The notes under the pieces are model-generated. The model was not told the origin of the DNA, searched no databases, and worked only from the letters and a program-made list of their open reading frames with translations. Shown here in pieces: positions 18,950 through 30,750 of a stretch of 64,000 nt of DNA (within the stretch, counting starts at the first letter, position 1; each line of letters begins with the position of its first letter). The stretch is from Ctenosaura bakeri (taxonomy: Eukaryota > Chordata > Lepidosauria > Squamata > Iguanidae). The stretch lies in NCBI GenBank assembly GCA_948474755.1, contig CAOLHI010000056.1, forward strand, positions 868,001 through 932,000, given 5' to 3'. The position numbers and the translations under genes are program-made.

Positions 18950-19147
18950 GGTCATTTCCGCACTAGACTGTTGAAGTGCTACTATTCCACTTTCAACATC
19001 CTACGGAATCCTGAGATTTACAGTTTGGGGGGTTGCCATTTAGAATCCTCACCCAGAGAGCTCTTTGACCTGAGTAAACTACAAACCCCAGAATTCCACA
19101 GGATGTTCAAAGTGAAATAATAGCACTGTAACCATGTAGTTTGGAAA
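18950..19147. mobile_element. Fold-back MITE, long form
   Basis: The left end GGTCATTTCCGCACTAG is clear; the right end GTTTGGAAAGTTTCC is degraded. The middle carries ACCCAGAGAGCTCTTTG. Confidence 0.8.
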
Positions 19148-20231
19148 GTTTCCCAGAATATCACCCATTAGTGTTGTCATGGGGAATGCTGGGAAATTTG
19201 AAAGTTGTTGGCTGACAAACCATTGGGGACCTAAACATATGTAAGCTTCCTTGCAGAAGACATTGGACACTATTGCCTAGCATCTTGCTGATGTTTCACA
19301 TGCATGTAAGTTTCCTTACACATGTAACTAGCTGGCATCCTGTTAGTGACATATAAGTGCAACTTACATTTTGCATGTCCCTTTCTGGATGGGGTACAGA
19401 AGTCTGTTCTCTTGTCCTGGCACTCCATTCCAAAACCTCTCCCCAGGCAGCCACTCCTTCTTATCAGTGAAAAGAGGAGGGACTGGAAAGGCAATTCAGA
19501 CCATGAAGACATAGTTGGCCTGGGATCCAAGGGGAAAGAAAAGGAGGGTGCACTCCATCAATGCACCCTCATTTCTTTCCACCACTGAGCTGAGTCCAGC
19601 TGCTGCATGAATGGAATTGCCTCTCCCCACCCTTCCCTTCTCACCACTAAGCAGAAGCAGCAACTTTTCCTGCCAGTGGGGAGGATGAAAAAGTATGTGT
19701 GCAGAGCTATACTGTCATGTAGAATCTCAAAACCACTGTCTCCTGCTAACCAGCAGGTTGCTGTGATGTGGCAGCCCTGTAGCTGCCTCGGAATTGCAGC
19801 CATAGTTCTGGCAGCATGAAACTCAATGGAAGCCACAAAATTCAGGTTGCTCTAGCAGTCGCAGCAGCAACTTCAGCAATAGTGAAGCACCGGTGGGTTT
19901 CAGGGCATCCAACATGGTCCCCTGACCCTGAGACGTTGCTCACCCATTCCATAGAACACTGGGAAATGTTGGAGAGGGGTCCTGAGATAAGAAAGACTGT
20001 AAGCTTACTTCACCAATGCCTCTGTTTTAAATGGCAGAATGCACATCAGGCAAAACTGATATTGGTGTCTGCATAGGCTGACCTACTTTTAGCCAGAACA
20101 AAAGCAGGATTAAAAAAGCATTTTTTTTCCAACAAAAACATGTTCTTGTTTTTCCCCCCTTGGGAGGGAAGAGAGAAGGAGGGGAAAGAGAGTGGGCAGT
20201 GTTCTGCTCTTGTTGCTTTTCTTGTTTAGGC
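19148..20231. other. No gene seen; part of dispersed repeat beta near 19270-19370
   Basis: GGCATCCTGTTAGTGACATA at 19332 is the shared end of repeat beta. The remaining sequence is unrecognised; the short frames here lack motifs. Confidence 0.5.
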
Positions 20232-20706
20232 TGTACAGGGCACCACAATTCAAGAAGGATATTGACAAGCTGGGACATATCCAGAGGAGGGGGACCAAAA
20301 TGGTAAAAGGGTTAGAAACCATGCCTTGTGAAGAGAGGCTTAGGCAGTTGGGTATGTTTAGCTTGGAGAAGAGAAGGTTAAGAGGTGATGTGATAGCCAT
20401 GTTTAAACAGTGAAGGGATGGCATATGGAGGATGGAGCGAGCCTGTTATCTGCTGCTTGAGAGACTAGGACATGGAGCAGTGGCTCCAGACTACAGGAAA
20501 AGAGATTCCATCTAAACATTAGGAAGAACTTCCTGAAGATAAGAGCAGTTTGACAGTGGAACTTGGAGCATGGTGGAGTCTCCTTCTTTGGAGGTTTTTA
20601 AACAGAGGCTGGATGGCCATCTGTCAGAAGTACTTTGATTGTGTCTTCCTGCATGGCCAGGAGTTGGATTTGATGCCCCTGCAGTCTCTCCAAACCCTAT
20701 GATTCT
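20232..20706 (+). mobile_element. CR1 LINE 3' end
   Basis: The frame at 20192-20413 enters the CR1 C-terminal region ([18 protein letters not shown]) and then stops. The rest follows in other frames to the terminus CCCTATGATTCTAG. Confidence 0.87.
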
Positions 20707-20766
20707 AGGTACTTAAGGAACTTTGAAACAGTGATGGGTGGTGTCTTCCACATCCATGGTTTATAA

Positions 20767-21174
20767 GGCCATTTCCGCACAACGTTGCTGTCCCAGGATG
20801 GGGACATGTTGCTGCCGGTCCATGAACTGTGCTTTCACATGATGTCATCACAGTCCTGATATCTGTGCTTCCCCAGCCATTGCAATTGCAGATCATTCCA
20901 TTACCAGAAAAATACAGTAATGGCCCCTGATCGTACAAAGCTTCCGTCACCAGTGATCATGCAGAAAGGAAGGATGCGCAATCTAGGTGCTTCCTTCCCC
21001 AGTGCAGAAAAGGAAGGGCCTGGCTGCACTGAGGAAGGAAGGCGCATGGTGTTGCTCACACTACCCTTCCACAGGCAGCTGGCCAGGTGCAGAGGGGAGC
21101 ATTTGGGTAAGGTTTCCATCCCAGTGGGATTGCTACAGGATGACGAAGGAAAACGGTAAGATGAGGAAAGGACC
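20767..21174. mobile_element. Related MITE, single copy in window
   Basis: It starts GGCCATTTCCGCACAACG and ends GGAAAGGACC, so the ends match the other MITE groups, but the interior is different (paired CTTCCTTCC/GGAAGGAAGG blocks). Flanks TAA/TGA. Confidence 0.75.
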
Positions 21175-21844
21175 TGAGTGAATTCATTCCAGACAACAGT
21201 CAGAACTTTAAAGGAGATATCCAAGGATGATTAAATTAAATCTTTCTAGGGGACATTTACTTCAATCAGCCAAAACTGGGGTGATAACCGTTATGCAGAG
21301 GACATTTTCTTTGGTTACCCCGAAGATTCTGGAATCATTTGCCTGGGAAGATTCATCAGCTGATTACTCTTTCTGAATTTTAAATAGCAGTCAAGACCAG
21401 TCTGTCTGGGCCGGTCTACCCAGACTATTTTTCAATCAATGCCTTTAAAGTGCAAGATTGATTATTTTTAATATGCATCGGTTATATACTCTCTTTTAAC
21501 TGGTATTATGTGTCTAAGCCGTAAGCCATTGATGTTCCTTCCCTCTATCTATAGGGAGAGGCAAGTAAGGAATGTTGTCGTTGCTTTTGTTGTTGTCATA
21601 GTTCTTGGAGTAGGTTTCAGCACCTCGGATAGCTCCTCTACTGTTCAGGCTAAAATCTAGAGCTGATTCAAACACATGCCCTGATATGAGAACCCCCACT
21701 TGTTTCTTGGAAGAGAAACACTATGACTGCCCTTCCTGTCACCCCTCATTCCTTCTGCCACCTCCTTCTTCTTCCTCCCCTATACTCACAAAGGTCAGGA
21801 TGGAAGTTGAAGGAACTTCTGGGGAATCTCTGCCATTATTGTCC
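21175..21844. other. No gene seen; possible L2-like tail at 21405-21520
   Basis: AACTTTAAAGGAGATATCCA at 21206 recurs at 43348, marking a minor repeat. The 21405-21520 part resembles a LINE tail weakly. Confidence 0.4.
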
Positions 21845-22190
21845 AGTTCAGTCCCATTCTTCCATGCAAGAAGACACCATCAAAGCACTCCTGAGAGATG
21901 GCCATCCAGCCTATGTTTAAAAACCTCCAAAGAAGGAGACTTCACCACACTCCGAGGCAGCTCATTCCACTGTTGAACTGCTCTCGTTGTCAGGAAGTTC
22001 TTCCTAAAGTTTAGGTGGAATTTCTTTTCCTGAAGTTTGAATCCATTGCTCCATGTCCTAGTCTCTGGAGCAGTAGAAAACAAACTCACCCCGTCTTCTA
22101 CATGGCATCATTTCAAATATTCAAACAAGGCTATCATGTCACCTCTTAATCCTCTCTTCTCCAAGCTAGCCATACCCTTACATTGGAATG
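21845..22190 (-). mobile_element. CR1 LINE 3' region
   Basis: The minus strand encodes [20 protein letters not shown] and the end LEVFKHRLDGHLSGVL, the CR1 ORF2 C-terminus. The 3' terminal repeat is missing. Confidence 0.87.
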
Positions 22191-22245
22191 AAACAAGATA
22201 AATGTAAAAATCCTACCTTCATCAAGGAGACACAGTGTAACTTAA

Positions 22246-22451
22246 GGCTTTTCTGCACTACACTGTTATAGTGCTATTATATACCACTTTCAAAGTCCTG
22301 TGGAATCCTGTGGTTTGCAGTTTAGAGAGGGGCCTTTAGAATTCTCAGCCAGGGAGCTCTTTGGCCTCCCTAAACTGCAAACCCCAGGATTATTCCACAG
22401 GATGTTGAAAGTGGAATAATAGCACTATAACAGTGTACTGTGGAAATGGCC
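22246..22451. mobile_element. Fold-back MITE, long form
   Basis: GGCTTTTCTGCACTACACTG to TGGAAATGGCC, middle GAATTCTCAGCCAGGGAGC. Flanks do not match. Confidence 0.85.
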
Positions 22452-22469
22452 CTAGATGCAGACAGTTAC

Positions 22470-22730
22470 TTGATGATTGCTAATGAGTGCATTGCAACAC
22501 CACACAACCAGAGGTAGGAGCTAATGTGAAATGCACAATGGCAGTATGCAAGGCATATCAGCATATGCAATACTCAATGCACCCTGTGCATCTGCAGTAC
22601 ATAGAGGTAGCATATGACTAGCGGCACTGTACATTCAATTCTAGTTCCACAATACTGACCTTACACCATAGCCAAAATAGCCACAGGAGAAAAGGAACAT
22701 ATTCATGCATAAGTCACCAACAGGGTGAAC
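22470..22730. repeat. Unclassified dispersed repeat beta
   Basis: TGCA/ATGC-rich sequence ending in GCATAAGTCACCAACAGGGT, the diverged end shared by at least eight loci in the window. Confidence 0.45.
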
Positions 22731-22889
22731 GCCCTAGCTTTCCACACAGTATTCACTGAAGGTCTCAGATTCTGGATGGGCTCACATTGGAGGAGCAGAA
22801 TGGGGAGAATATTCAAAATTATTACAAAAATGATAACAAAAAGTGTTTCCTGAGTGTCAATAACCCCAGTGAGAAGAATCCTGGCCTAA

Positions 22890-23790
22890 TTATTGCAGTT
22901 TAAGATTTATTCTGTGAAGAACTCGTGCACAGTTGTTTTGTGTAGAAAGTGTTATCTTCCAGTGCAGAAAATATGTATAATATTATATTATATTTCTGGA
23001 CAGAAATATTTTTTCTACACAGAAAAACAGCATTTTGTTCCCTGTTCTGCACAGAAAAGGCTGTTTTCTGTAAAAAAAACAACCACAAAATTAGTCTTAA
23101 ACTGCAAATTAGTCTTTGCAAATTTTCCTGGTTTTGAAGATATTCTCAAACTCGGTGTTTTCTTTGAGAAGAAAATTAGCAAAGAGTGGCACCCCTATGG
23201 ACAAGGTAGTCTTTCAAATATCCTGGTTCTGAGCTGACAGTCTAGGAGGGGTATAAAATCTGTCACTCATTTTCTTGTTGAAGGAAGTAATGAACATTTT
23301 TAGCAATTTTCTTCCCATGCTGTGAAAGCCTATGAAAAGCATGCAGTTTATGAAGCCTGTTCACAATTCGAGATTTATTTTGCACAAAATAACCTGGTTG
23401 ATTTGAAACTTTTTCTGTACAGGAAAGAACCTTTTCTGCATTTAATATAATATTTCTATATTTCCGTATAGAAACATTATTTTCTGCACAGAAAGTAGTG
23501 TTTCTGCAAAGAAAATAATAGCTGTTTCTTGCGCAGAAAAAAATTGTTTGCAATGCAAGTCAAGCACTTACACATTTTTCATAGAATGTCCAGAGCTGCA
23601 GAATTTTCTGCAAAGGAAATAGCTTGTTCTGTTCAGAAAAATAGTATTTTCATGCAGAAATATTTTCTGTACAGAAGAAGTTTTTTTCTGCAGCAGCAAA
23701 TGCTGTTTTATGTAAACACACACACAAATGTTTTACAGAACAAGTCCCAAGTTGCAAAGATTCTCATCAGTCCAGGCTTTTTGTAAATAA
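22890..23790. repeat. Cluster of TTTCTGCACAGAAA palindromes, copy 1
   Basis: More than a dozen versions of the 14-bp palindrome TTTCTGYRCAGAAA recur, for example TTTCTGGACAGAAA (22993), TTTCTACACAGAAA (23011), TTTCTGCACAGAAA (23481) and TTTTCTGTACAGAAG (23653). The part from 23261 aligns with 51432 onwards, so this is a dispersed element. There is no long open frame. Confidence 0.75.
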
Positions 23791-24362
23791 CTGCTTAATA
23801 CATGAAACATATATTTTTAAAAAATATCTTCAAATATTCTTTCCATCTCTATAGCCCCAGAAAGCTTCTGTGCACGGAAGGAGTGAGGGTGGGTGCCATC
23901 TCATCCTTTATTTCAGGCAGCAAAATATCATGGACCAGCCTGCAAGACATGAAGAGAATCTTATCATTTATTGCTTTCTCCCCAGAACTGAGACTCATAG
24001 GGACTTCCAGCAGTTAAAACAGACATAGTTAAAACCACTTATAGGTTAAAACAGGCAAAAGATTATTCTTGAAATGCAATGTGATTAAACTACCTGTAGA
24101 ATTAAAAATGATTTTTAAAGATGGCAATTCAGAACAAAAGGCATTTTAAAAAATAGGATAGTACACTATTAAATGGCCTTTCCTTATAATCAGTCAGTTT
24201 TCCAAAGCTTGTCAGAATAAAAGTGTTTACCCACCAATGGAAAAACATGAGGGGGAATAGTCTAGTCTCCCTCGAAAAGGAATTCTGGAGCTTGGGAGCA
24301 TCCTCCAAGAAGGTTTTCTCTCACGGTCCCACCAGACATGCCAGTGATGTTGATGAGACATA
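23791..24362. other. No gene seen
   Basis: Unrecognised AT-rich sequence. Confidence 0.5.
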
Positions 24363-24817
24363 GGCCTTTTCCACACTTTGATTTAGCGACGGGGCAGAGC
24401 GTTCTCCGGCAAGGACATTTCCATTTAGGGGTGGACTGGGTCCAGACTACTTTATGTATGTCCAGACTTCAGCCCGCTCCAGAACGACCAGAACTGGTGG
24501 TTCGCCGTGCTATTGAAAGACCGCTTAAAAGAGGTCTTTCAATAGCACAGCGCGCCCCAGTCCGTCACTGCACTAATGTGTAGATTTGCAGGCTCGCACC
24601 AGCACGAGGCTGCAAATCTTCTGGGGGCAGGCTTTAGGCTGGCGAGCTTCTCCGGTTGGTGGAGAGCCTCCACCAACTGGAAAGCGCCATTTTCGTCCCT
24701 GGAGAAGTGTGTAGCGCAGGCACGCACTGCTCCAGATCAGCCTGGATCAGCGGAGGGAGCGCGCCAGCCCAGTAAGTGTCAGAATGCCCCGTTTTCCCCC
24801 AAAGTGCGAAAAAGCCC
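24363..24817. mobile_element. Hairpin-rich MITE, copy 2
   Basis: Ends GGCCTTTTCCACACTTTG and GTGCGAAAAAGCCC. Hairpin one is a perfect 14-bp stem, GCTATTGAAAGACC with GGTCTTTCAATAGC (24509-24546). Hairpin two is GCAGGCTCGCACCAGCACGA (24588-24613). Confidence 0.85.
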
Positions 24818-24889
24818 TGAGAGAAGGGCCCTTTCCAATATGGGAGAATATGGTCCGTTAATCAACTTTGAGCCAAACTATATAAAGTA

Positions 24890-25110
24890 TATTCTTGAAC
24901 CACCATTCCAGTCTGAACACATCCAATCCCATCTGATTTGGGAGGCTAAGTAGGGCTTGATCTAATTGGATGGGAAACCATCAGAAAGCAATACCAGAAA
25001 TCTCCAGGTGGGCCCTGAAGATCTATCAGCACCAGTCAGACTTAACAGTACTGGGCTAGAGGGACCAGTGGGCTGACTCAGTGTTCTATTCTGCTGCAGG
25101 AAGAATTTGA
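24890..25110 (+). mobile_element. 5S rRNA-derived SINE
   Basis: CCCATCTGATTTGGGAGGCT, AAGTAGGGC and TTGGATGGGAAACC follow the 5S rRNA internal promoter in order. The tail ends GGGCTAGAGGGACCAG...CTGACTCAG. Confidence 0.85.
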
Positions 25111-25218
25111 TAAGCTAAGAGGCCATGTTTAGCTTTCACCACGAGCAGTGGCACTTGATGGCTTCAGTGTCTGATGTGGTTCTTAGTTTAGGCTTTAAAG
25201 GAACAATCTAAAACATGC

Positions 25219-25748
25219 TGTCATGCCCTGCTTCCAGAACATGGACTATGACTCAGAATCTGAAACGGGGGGCATGCCAGAGGCTGAAATAGGGGGCATG
25301 CCAGGACCTGCTGTACAGGAGGAGGTTATGGTGCCACAAACAGAGCTCCAGCAGAGAGTCCTGCCCCTTCAGAAACAGAAGGTAACTTACCTGTACCCAT
25401 CTTTGTTGACTGCAGACAACAAAGAGAGAGCCTGCACTGATCCCAGAGGATTTATAGCCAACAGCAGTTACTCAGGCAACAGTTGCATTAGGCTGCTGAC
25501 CTATATAGATGCCACCCTTCTCCTCCAGGAGTTGTCAGAGCTTATCCGACCTTTCTGTTTGCTGGATGTATTTCTGAACTCTGTGCCTGATTTTGGATTA
25601 CCCTGACTGACTTTGGACTCACTTGCCTTGGAATTTTGTTGGACTTTATGACCTTGTCTTTCCTGAATAAAAGTAAGTCATGAGCCAGGAGTTCTTTGTT
25701 TTGTTTCATCTGAGTTATCAGCTGTGCTGCTCTGACTGAGATAGGACA
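25219..25748 (+). mobile_element. Probable solo LTR (Gypsy-like)
   Basis: It begins TGTCATGCCC and ends GATAGGACA, giving a TGTC...GACA inverted terminus. Inside are a TATATAG promoter-like site (25502) and AATAAAAG (25665). Flanks CATGC/CATAG match at 3 of 5. A 127-codon frame of acidic and glutamine-rich character opens near the 5' end, as in the other LTR family at 46525-47076. Confidence 0.6.
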
Positions 25749-25794
25749 CATAGGACCATATCTCCCCAAATGATCCATCACCTTGGATTTGTTG

Positions 25795-26055
25795 TTATTT
25801 GCCCTCAGGGTAGTTTTTGACTTATAGTGACCCTAGGAATGAGAGATCTCCAGGAATGACATTCATCAAGTGCCTTGCTCAGGTCTTGCAGACTCAGGGC
25901 AACTGTGACTTCCTTGATTGATTGAATCAATCCATCCATCCACAGTGTTGTCTTCTTCTTTGTCCTACTGCCTTTCATTGTACCAAGCATTATTGCCTTT
26001 TCCACTAGTCGCATGGTCTTATGACCAAAGTACAACAGGCTCAGGTTATTCATTT
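25795..26055 (-). mobile_element. Bov-B LINE fragment
   Basis: TGACTTATAGTGACCC...CAGGTCTTGCAGACTCAGGG and CATTGTACCAAGCATTATTG align with the Bov-B copy at 10670-11076. Confidence 0.75.
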
Positions 26056-26374
26056 TGGCCAGAATTCTGCTAGGGACTTAGGTCTTTGTAAATGGATTCA
26101 CATCTGTGAGAATTAGAATCAGGCAGTTCCTTAACAACTGTATCCAGTCAAATATTGTGTTTGTGTTCACAGAGTAGCCAGCAAAATGACTAATGTGCAT
26201 TGAGACAAACATAATCAGTCCCATTGTTCACTGGGACACTGACCAGGAAGTGCTGATGTGCACTGGGGCACTCTTGCTGGTGTCCTATTACAGATCTTCA
26301 CAATCTACTAACAGGGTTTCTTAGCATTTCTGCTACATAGCTAAGTATACTCAAAGTTACACAGCATTCACCAT
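26056..26374. other. No gene seen; separates two Bov-B pieces
   Basis: Sequence without similarity to Bov-B, probably an old insertion. Confidence 0.5.
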
Positions 26375-26740
26375 GATAGAGAACTCTGGGCTCTGTCGTC
26401 TAGCCAGAATTCAGGCCTAATTTGCTCTTTGGCCCAGTCTGTGGTATTTGTACAGTGCTCCTCCAGTCACCACATTTCAAATGAGTTGGGTGTTTTCCTG
26501 TCAGCTTTCTCCACTGTCCAGCTTTCACACCCATGCCTAGAAACTGGGAAATACTATGACCCAGATTATCCTGACTGTGATATTTAATTGCATACCTTTA
26601 TACTTAAAGATCTTCTACAGCTAGATGGATTTAGTGCCCACTGACATGGAGACCAGAAGTTGTCAATGATTGCAAGAAACCATTGAGAAGGTCTCTTCCT
26701 TGTTCTCCACTGAGCTGTCCAATCACTTCTTTAATCTATC
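26375..26740 (-). mobile_element. Bov-B LINE fragment
   Basis: CACATTTCAAATGAGTTGGG, TCAGCTTTCTCCACTGTCC and CACACCCATGCCTAGAAACT match the ORF2 end and 3' region seen at 11200-11340. Confidence 0.75.
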
Positions 26741-27723
26741 TAGAGGTCATATGCTTGGTTCCCAAACAAGCAGTCATGTAGGATTGGAGACCAATTCAAG
26801 GATAGTCATGCACTAAAGTCATGCACCTGTTGGAGCTGGTGGAAGTTTTCTGTTGCATCTTGCCTTAAAAGATGAAGCAGGCCTTGATAATTCATGGAGG
26901 TCCTTTCTAAATCTTTGGATTCAATGGGACTTAAGCATTTTTTTTTAAAGTAAGCATTCTTTCCCATGAGCCAAGAAGTGAGCCTGGTATTTACAGTTCT
27001 GTTTGAGAAAAAGGTCAAAGATTTGTCCTTTGCCAAAGAGTGATGATGTACTTGCAAGAAGGAAAAAGAAGAAGAAGAAGCCAGTGTTTTTAGGGGGTTG
27101 GGGAAAAGACTCCTGCAGCCATATCAACCCAGCACACTACAAAGGGGGCCACAAAGGCAAAGAGCGCCACCCAGAGGTTTTTCATTCAACGCCTGTCATT
27201 CCGATTGCAGCGGGTTAGAGATCACAGGGAGCCAGCGATATCTACTGAAGAGACATCAGACGGTGTAGTAAAAAGGGTAATCCATTTATTTTTAGAGAAG
27301 TTTTCCACTTGGAGATCATACACATGACAGATCACAGAAACACATGCAAGCATGAAATTTAATTTTTAAGAATTCTTTTCCCGGGGCTTCCATGTAAAAT
27401 GACAGTGAATGGAGCAGAAGGAGAGGGGAGAAGAAAGGAAGGGGGGAAGAAAGCCCATAATCGCGACAAGACAATTACAGTAAGTAATTTTTTCTTTTTT
27501 TAAAAAAAAAAGGCAAAGCATGAATCTTTCAAAAATTAGAACAGAACAAAGGAAGGCGTTTCTTTCAAAGGAGCTCATTGATGGACGCTACTTCCCAGGA
27601 AACTTTTCAACAGGACTTCTTTTTAAACTTTGAGGGATAGGGAAAGTACTATCGAATTAAAATTAGTAGGTCATTCATTTGTTCCCAAAAGACAGGATGA
27701 ACGGGAAAAGAGTGAAAGCCATC
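26741..27723. other. No gene seen; candidate unique regulatory DNA
   Basis: Mostly unique AT-rich sequence with a (GAA)n patch at 27064-27080. No coding frame with recognisable motifs. Confidence 0.45.
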
Positions 27724-27975
27724 ATGGTTTAAATGTTGGACTAGGACTGCAGGACATCAGGGTTTGAATCTCTGCTTGGCCATGGAAACCCATTACGTGA
27801 CTTTGGGTAAGTCAGGAAGGCAATGGCAAACCTCTCCTGAACAAATCTTGCCTTTATCAGACCTATTGGGTAAAATGATTTTAGTGCTGGGCTAGGACTG
27901 CAGGATCACAGGGCCTGAACCACCAGAAGCTGGAAATGATTTGAAGTCAACCAATAATAACAACAACAATGGAAC
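27724..27975 (+). mobile_element. Sauria-type SINE
   Basis: TTGGACTAGGACTGCAGGAC, the B box GGGTTTGAATCTC, GCCATGGAAACCCATTACG and GGCAATGGCAAACC are the tRNA head and body. The end, ATGATTTGAAGTC then ACAACAACAA, is the Bov-B-like tail. Confidence 0.88.
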
Positions 27976-28052
27976 ACAAGAAGCTAGTGTGTGTCCTACA
28001 CTATTTCCCATAAGAATAAGCTTAGATCCCCCTGCCTTCCCAGTGAGATTAA

Positions 28053-28193
28053 GGCCATTTCCACACTAGACTGTTAATAGCGCTATGATTGTCAACATCC
28101 TATGGAATCCTGGGGTTTGCAGTTTGCAAACCCCAGGATTCCATAGGATGTTGACAATCATAGCGCTATTAACAGTCTAGTGTGGAAATGGCC
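28053..28193. mobile_element. Fold-back MITE, perfect 68-bp arms
   Basis: The two 68-bp arms are identical, and share two private indels: an extra A in GTTAATAGCGC and a missing CCACTT in ATGATTGTCAACATCC. The loop is 5 nt. Flanks TAA/TGA. Confidence 0.95.
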
Positions 28194-28244
28194 TGAGAGG
28201 TGGTCAAGCAGTGCTACACACCAGGCTGCCATCCTATTCATGAT

Positions 28245-28455
28245 TTCTTGTTGTTGTTTTGTTGTTGTGTGTCTTCAGGTCATTTCTGACTTAATGGTGA
28301 CCCTAAGGTGAATCTATCACGGGGTTTTCTGGGCCTGAGAATATGTGATGTGCCCAAGGTCACCCAGTGGATTTCCATGACTGAGCAGGAAATCTGACCC
28401 TGGTCTCCAGAGTCATTGCCCAACACTTGACCCACTGAACATGCTGGATCCCCAT
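28245..28455 (-). mobile_element. Sauria-type SINE
   Basis: The reverse complement of the 27724 copy: TGTTGTTGTGTGTCTTCAGG tail, GTGACCCTAAGGTGAATC, GATTTCCATGACTGAGCAGG and GTCTCCAGAGTCATTGCC. Confidence 0.88.
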
Positions 28456-29754
28456 TATTGACTTATGAATGTGTAAGTCTAAGTTATACCTGTATACCTC
28501 ACTTTTTTATTTTTTTGTCATTCTGGAAGTCAGCATTTTCTACTAACTCTGCAATGACCAAACACTACCCTCATAAGCCAGCTTTTAGACTGCCAAAGCC
28601 CATCTTCCAACATGGCCATTTGTTGACCGGTAAAGAGTGGGAGAACAGAGCTACATTCGCCCATGTTCCTATATTTGGATGGACAGTGACAGTATCTTGT
28701 GGGACATCAAGAGGACCTCCAGGAAGTTCTAGAGGATGATATTATTGTTGTGTGTTCAGCTACAGGAACATAACTGGATGCTGATTTGTGTACACCTTAG
28801 TCTTGTGTACACCTTAGTCAAGTATCTGCTGGGGTGAGAAGTGAAGTACAGATCCATCCACCTTTGGGAAGATCTTTTCTCGATTAATCCAGAGTCACTC
28901 ATCAATACCTTCATGACACCAACAGATCTTTCATTTCAATGTTTAAATAAGTTTGTCTTCAGAGCTTGGCAAAGTTACTTTTTGGAGTTCACCTCAGTGT
29001 CCCCATAAATCAAAGCCAACTTGACAGAAATAACAGCAGCAATTTCTAGAACCTTTCTCCGTATGGGTGTTGGCCATCTCGGCTGGAAGGGAATGATAGG
29101 AACTGTAGTCCAAAAGAGTAACTTTTTCTGAGCTTGGCTTAATTCTGGATTGTTTTCATGATGCCCTGCTCCAGAATGCCAAAAGAAAAAAAAAGCAATT
29201 TGTCCAAGGAATCCAGAGACTGACAGACATGGCAGAGAAGCAAATAAACACAATTGTTTCATTTTGTCCCTTGGACACAGCCTTAATCTCATGGCTGGAG
29301 ACTGTAAACATGATGGGTGAATTGACAGCCTGCCTAGAAATCCATCCTGGCAGCTTCATTAGACATCTTCCGCCTGACCGACTAAACTTCATTTCAGAGT
29401 CACTTGCTTTCTTTCAGAGAAGAAAAGAGAAGGGGAGGAAGTCTCCTCACATGTTTTAGAAGTCCATATTTTCAGTTTCTCCGTCACCCTGTGCTCTTCC
29501 CTCTGGTCCTACAGAATAATTCTCCTGGCACCAGTCTGACTGGTGTCATATTGCTGTGTAAGTAGCCTTCCACATGCAGTTGTACGTTTTTGGCCATTAT
29601 GGAGATATGCAGTTCACAGTTGCACGAGTGGAATTGTACAAGTGTAACTCTTTCACATCCTCTTCTTAGACCCTCACTAAGCAGAGCTGCTGAATCAACT
29701 GGATTTGCCTTATCATTCAACAGTTCATTGAACGAGTGTGCTCTATGAGTCTGC
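28456..29754. other. No gene seen; possible repeat beta at 29530-29650
   Basis: Long stretch of mostly unique DNA. Short frames on both strands show no domain. ATGCAGTTGTACG and related TGCA-rich sequence near 29573 resemble repeat beta. Confidence 0.5.
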
Positions 29755-29850
29755 CTGGGTTTTAAGATCCTTGCGACAGCTCTCTCTCAGTCTCACCTTC
29801 ACCACAGGTACACTTGGTGAGGACACAGAGGAGAAGGCCATCATGTCCTA
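29755..29850 (+). mobile_element. L2-like LINE fragment
   Basis: TTTAAGATCCTTGCGACAGC...CTCTCAGTCTCACC and ACAGGTACACTTGGTGAGGA follow the same order as the L2-like ORF end at 50385-50460. Confidence 0.5.
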
Positions 29851-30561
29851 GCCCCAGGACTCAAGTGCAAGCGCAGACAGGATCGTCCTCAAGAGCCACA
29901 ATGCACAGGCATGACCAGGACAATACTGCAGCACAGGGTAGATGAGAAAGTGAGAACTTCCAAGATTTAGAGCATTTATACAGAGAAGGTGCATTAATTA
30001 GACAAACAGCTGGGGGAGGCTGTCAGCCACAAATACAGGTGAAGCAATGGGGAGAAATCTCTTGCAGACAGCTGGTGTCACCAGTGCAAGCAACATGTCC
30101 TACCTTTGAATCCCTGACTCGTGTTTCTGGAAACCTTGACCCTCACTTTGTATGTTGGCTTCACTGCTGGATACACCGTTGGACTGTCACTTGGAATTTA
30201 TTACTGACTCAGATTGCTGAAAAAACAAATGGTAACTGGTTGATAAGCTTTTGTAAACCTTGTCTGTGGCTGCTACTATAGACTCTATTGGAGGACTGTG
30301 CACTGTGGCTGGCTATCTGGACAGGAAAGGGGTCTTCTTGGTAGCTGTCTGCAGGTTTTGGTATTCCTCCCATGGGAAGCTAGGTAGGCTCCCTCCTTTT
30401 TATTTCTGCCAATAGGCAAAGACAAAGAATTTTGGCCTTTAACTTATATTGTGAGCCACATTAGATTACATATTGGATCCTATCAATTGATCAATCAATC
30501 ATGGCATGGACTAACCAACAGCATTCTGGACATACAGTCGTGTATTCTTGGACAGTGTGCA
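29851..30561. other. No gene seen
   Basis: Unique sequence, no motif in the 80- and 85-codon frames. Confidence 0.5.
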
Positions 30562-30750
30562 GGCCTTTCCACACTATACTGTTATAGTGCTTTCAACATC
30601 CGATGGAATCCTGAGGATTGCAGTTTAGGGAGGGACCTTGAGAATTCTCAGCCAGAGAGCTCTTTGGTCCCAGTAAACTACAAGCCCCAGAATTCCATAG
30701 GATGTTGAAAGTAGAATAATAGCACTATAGCAGTATAGTGTGAAAAGGCG
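30562..30750. mobile_element. Fold-back MITE, long form, arm deletion
   Basis: GGCCTTTCCACACTATACTG left end; the left arm lacks the ATTATTCCA segment present in the right arm. Middle GAATTCTCAGCCAGAGAGC. Confidence 0.85.

Noticed and set aside
18535..18966. 143-codon frame and five overlapping frames
   Set aside because: They fall in a GC-rich hairpin MITE; no domain, and the sister copies are not open in the same frame.
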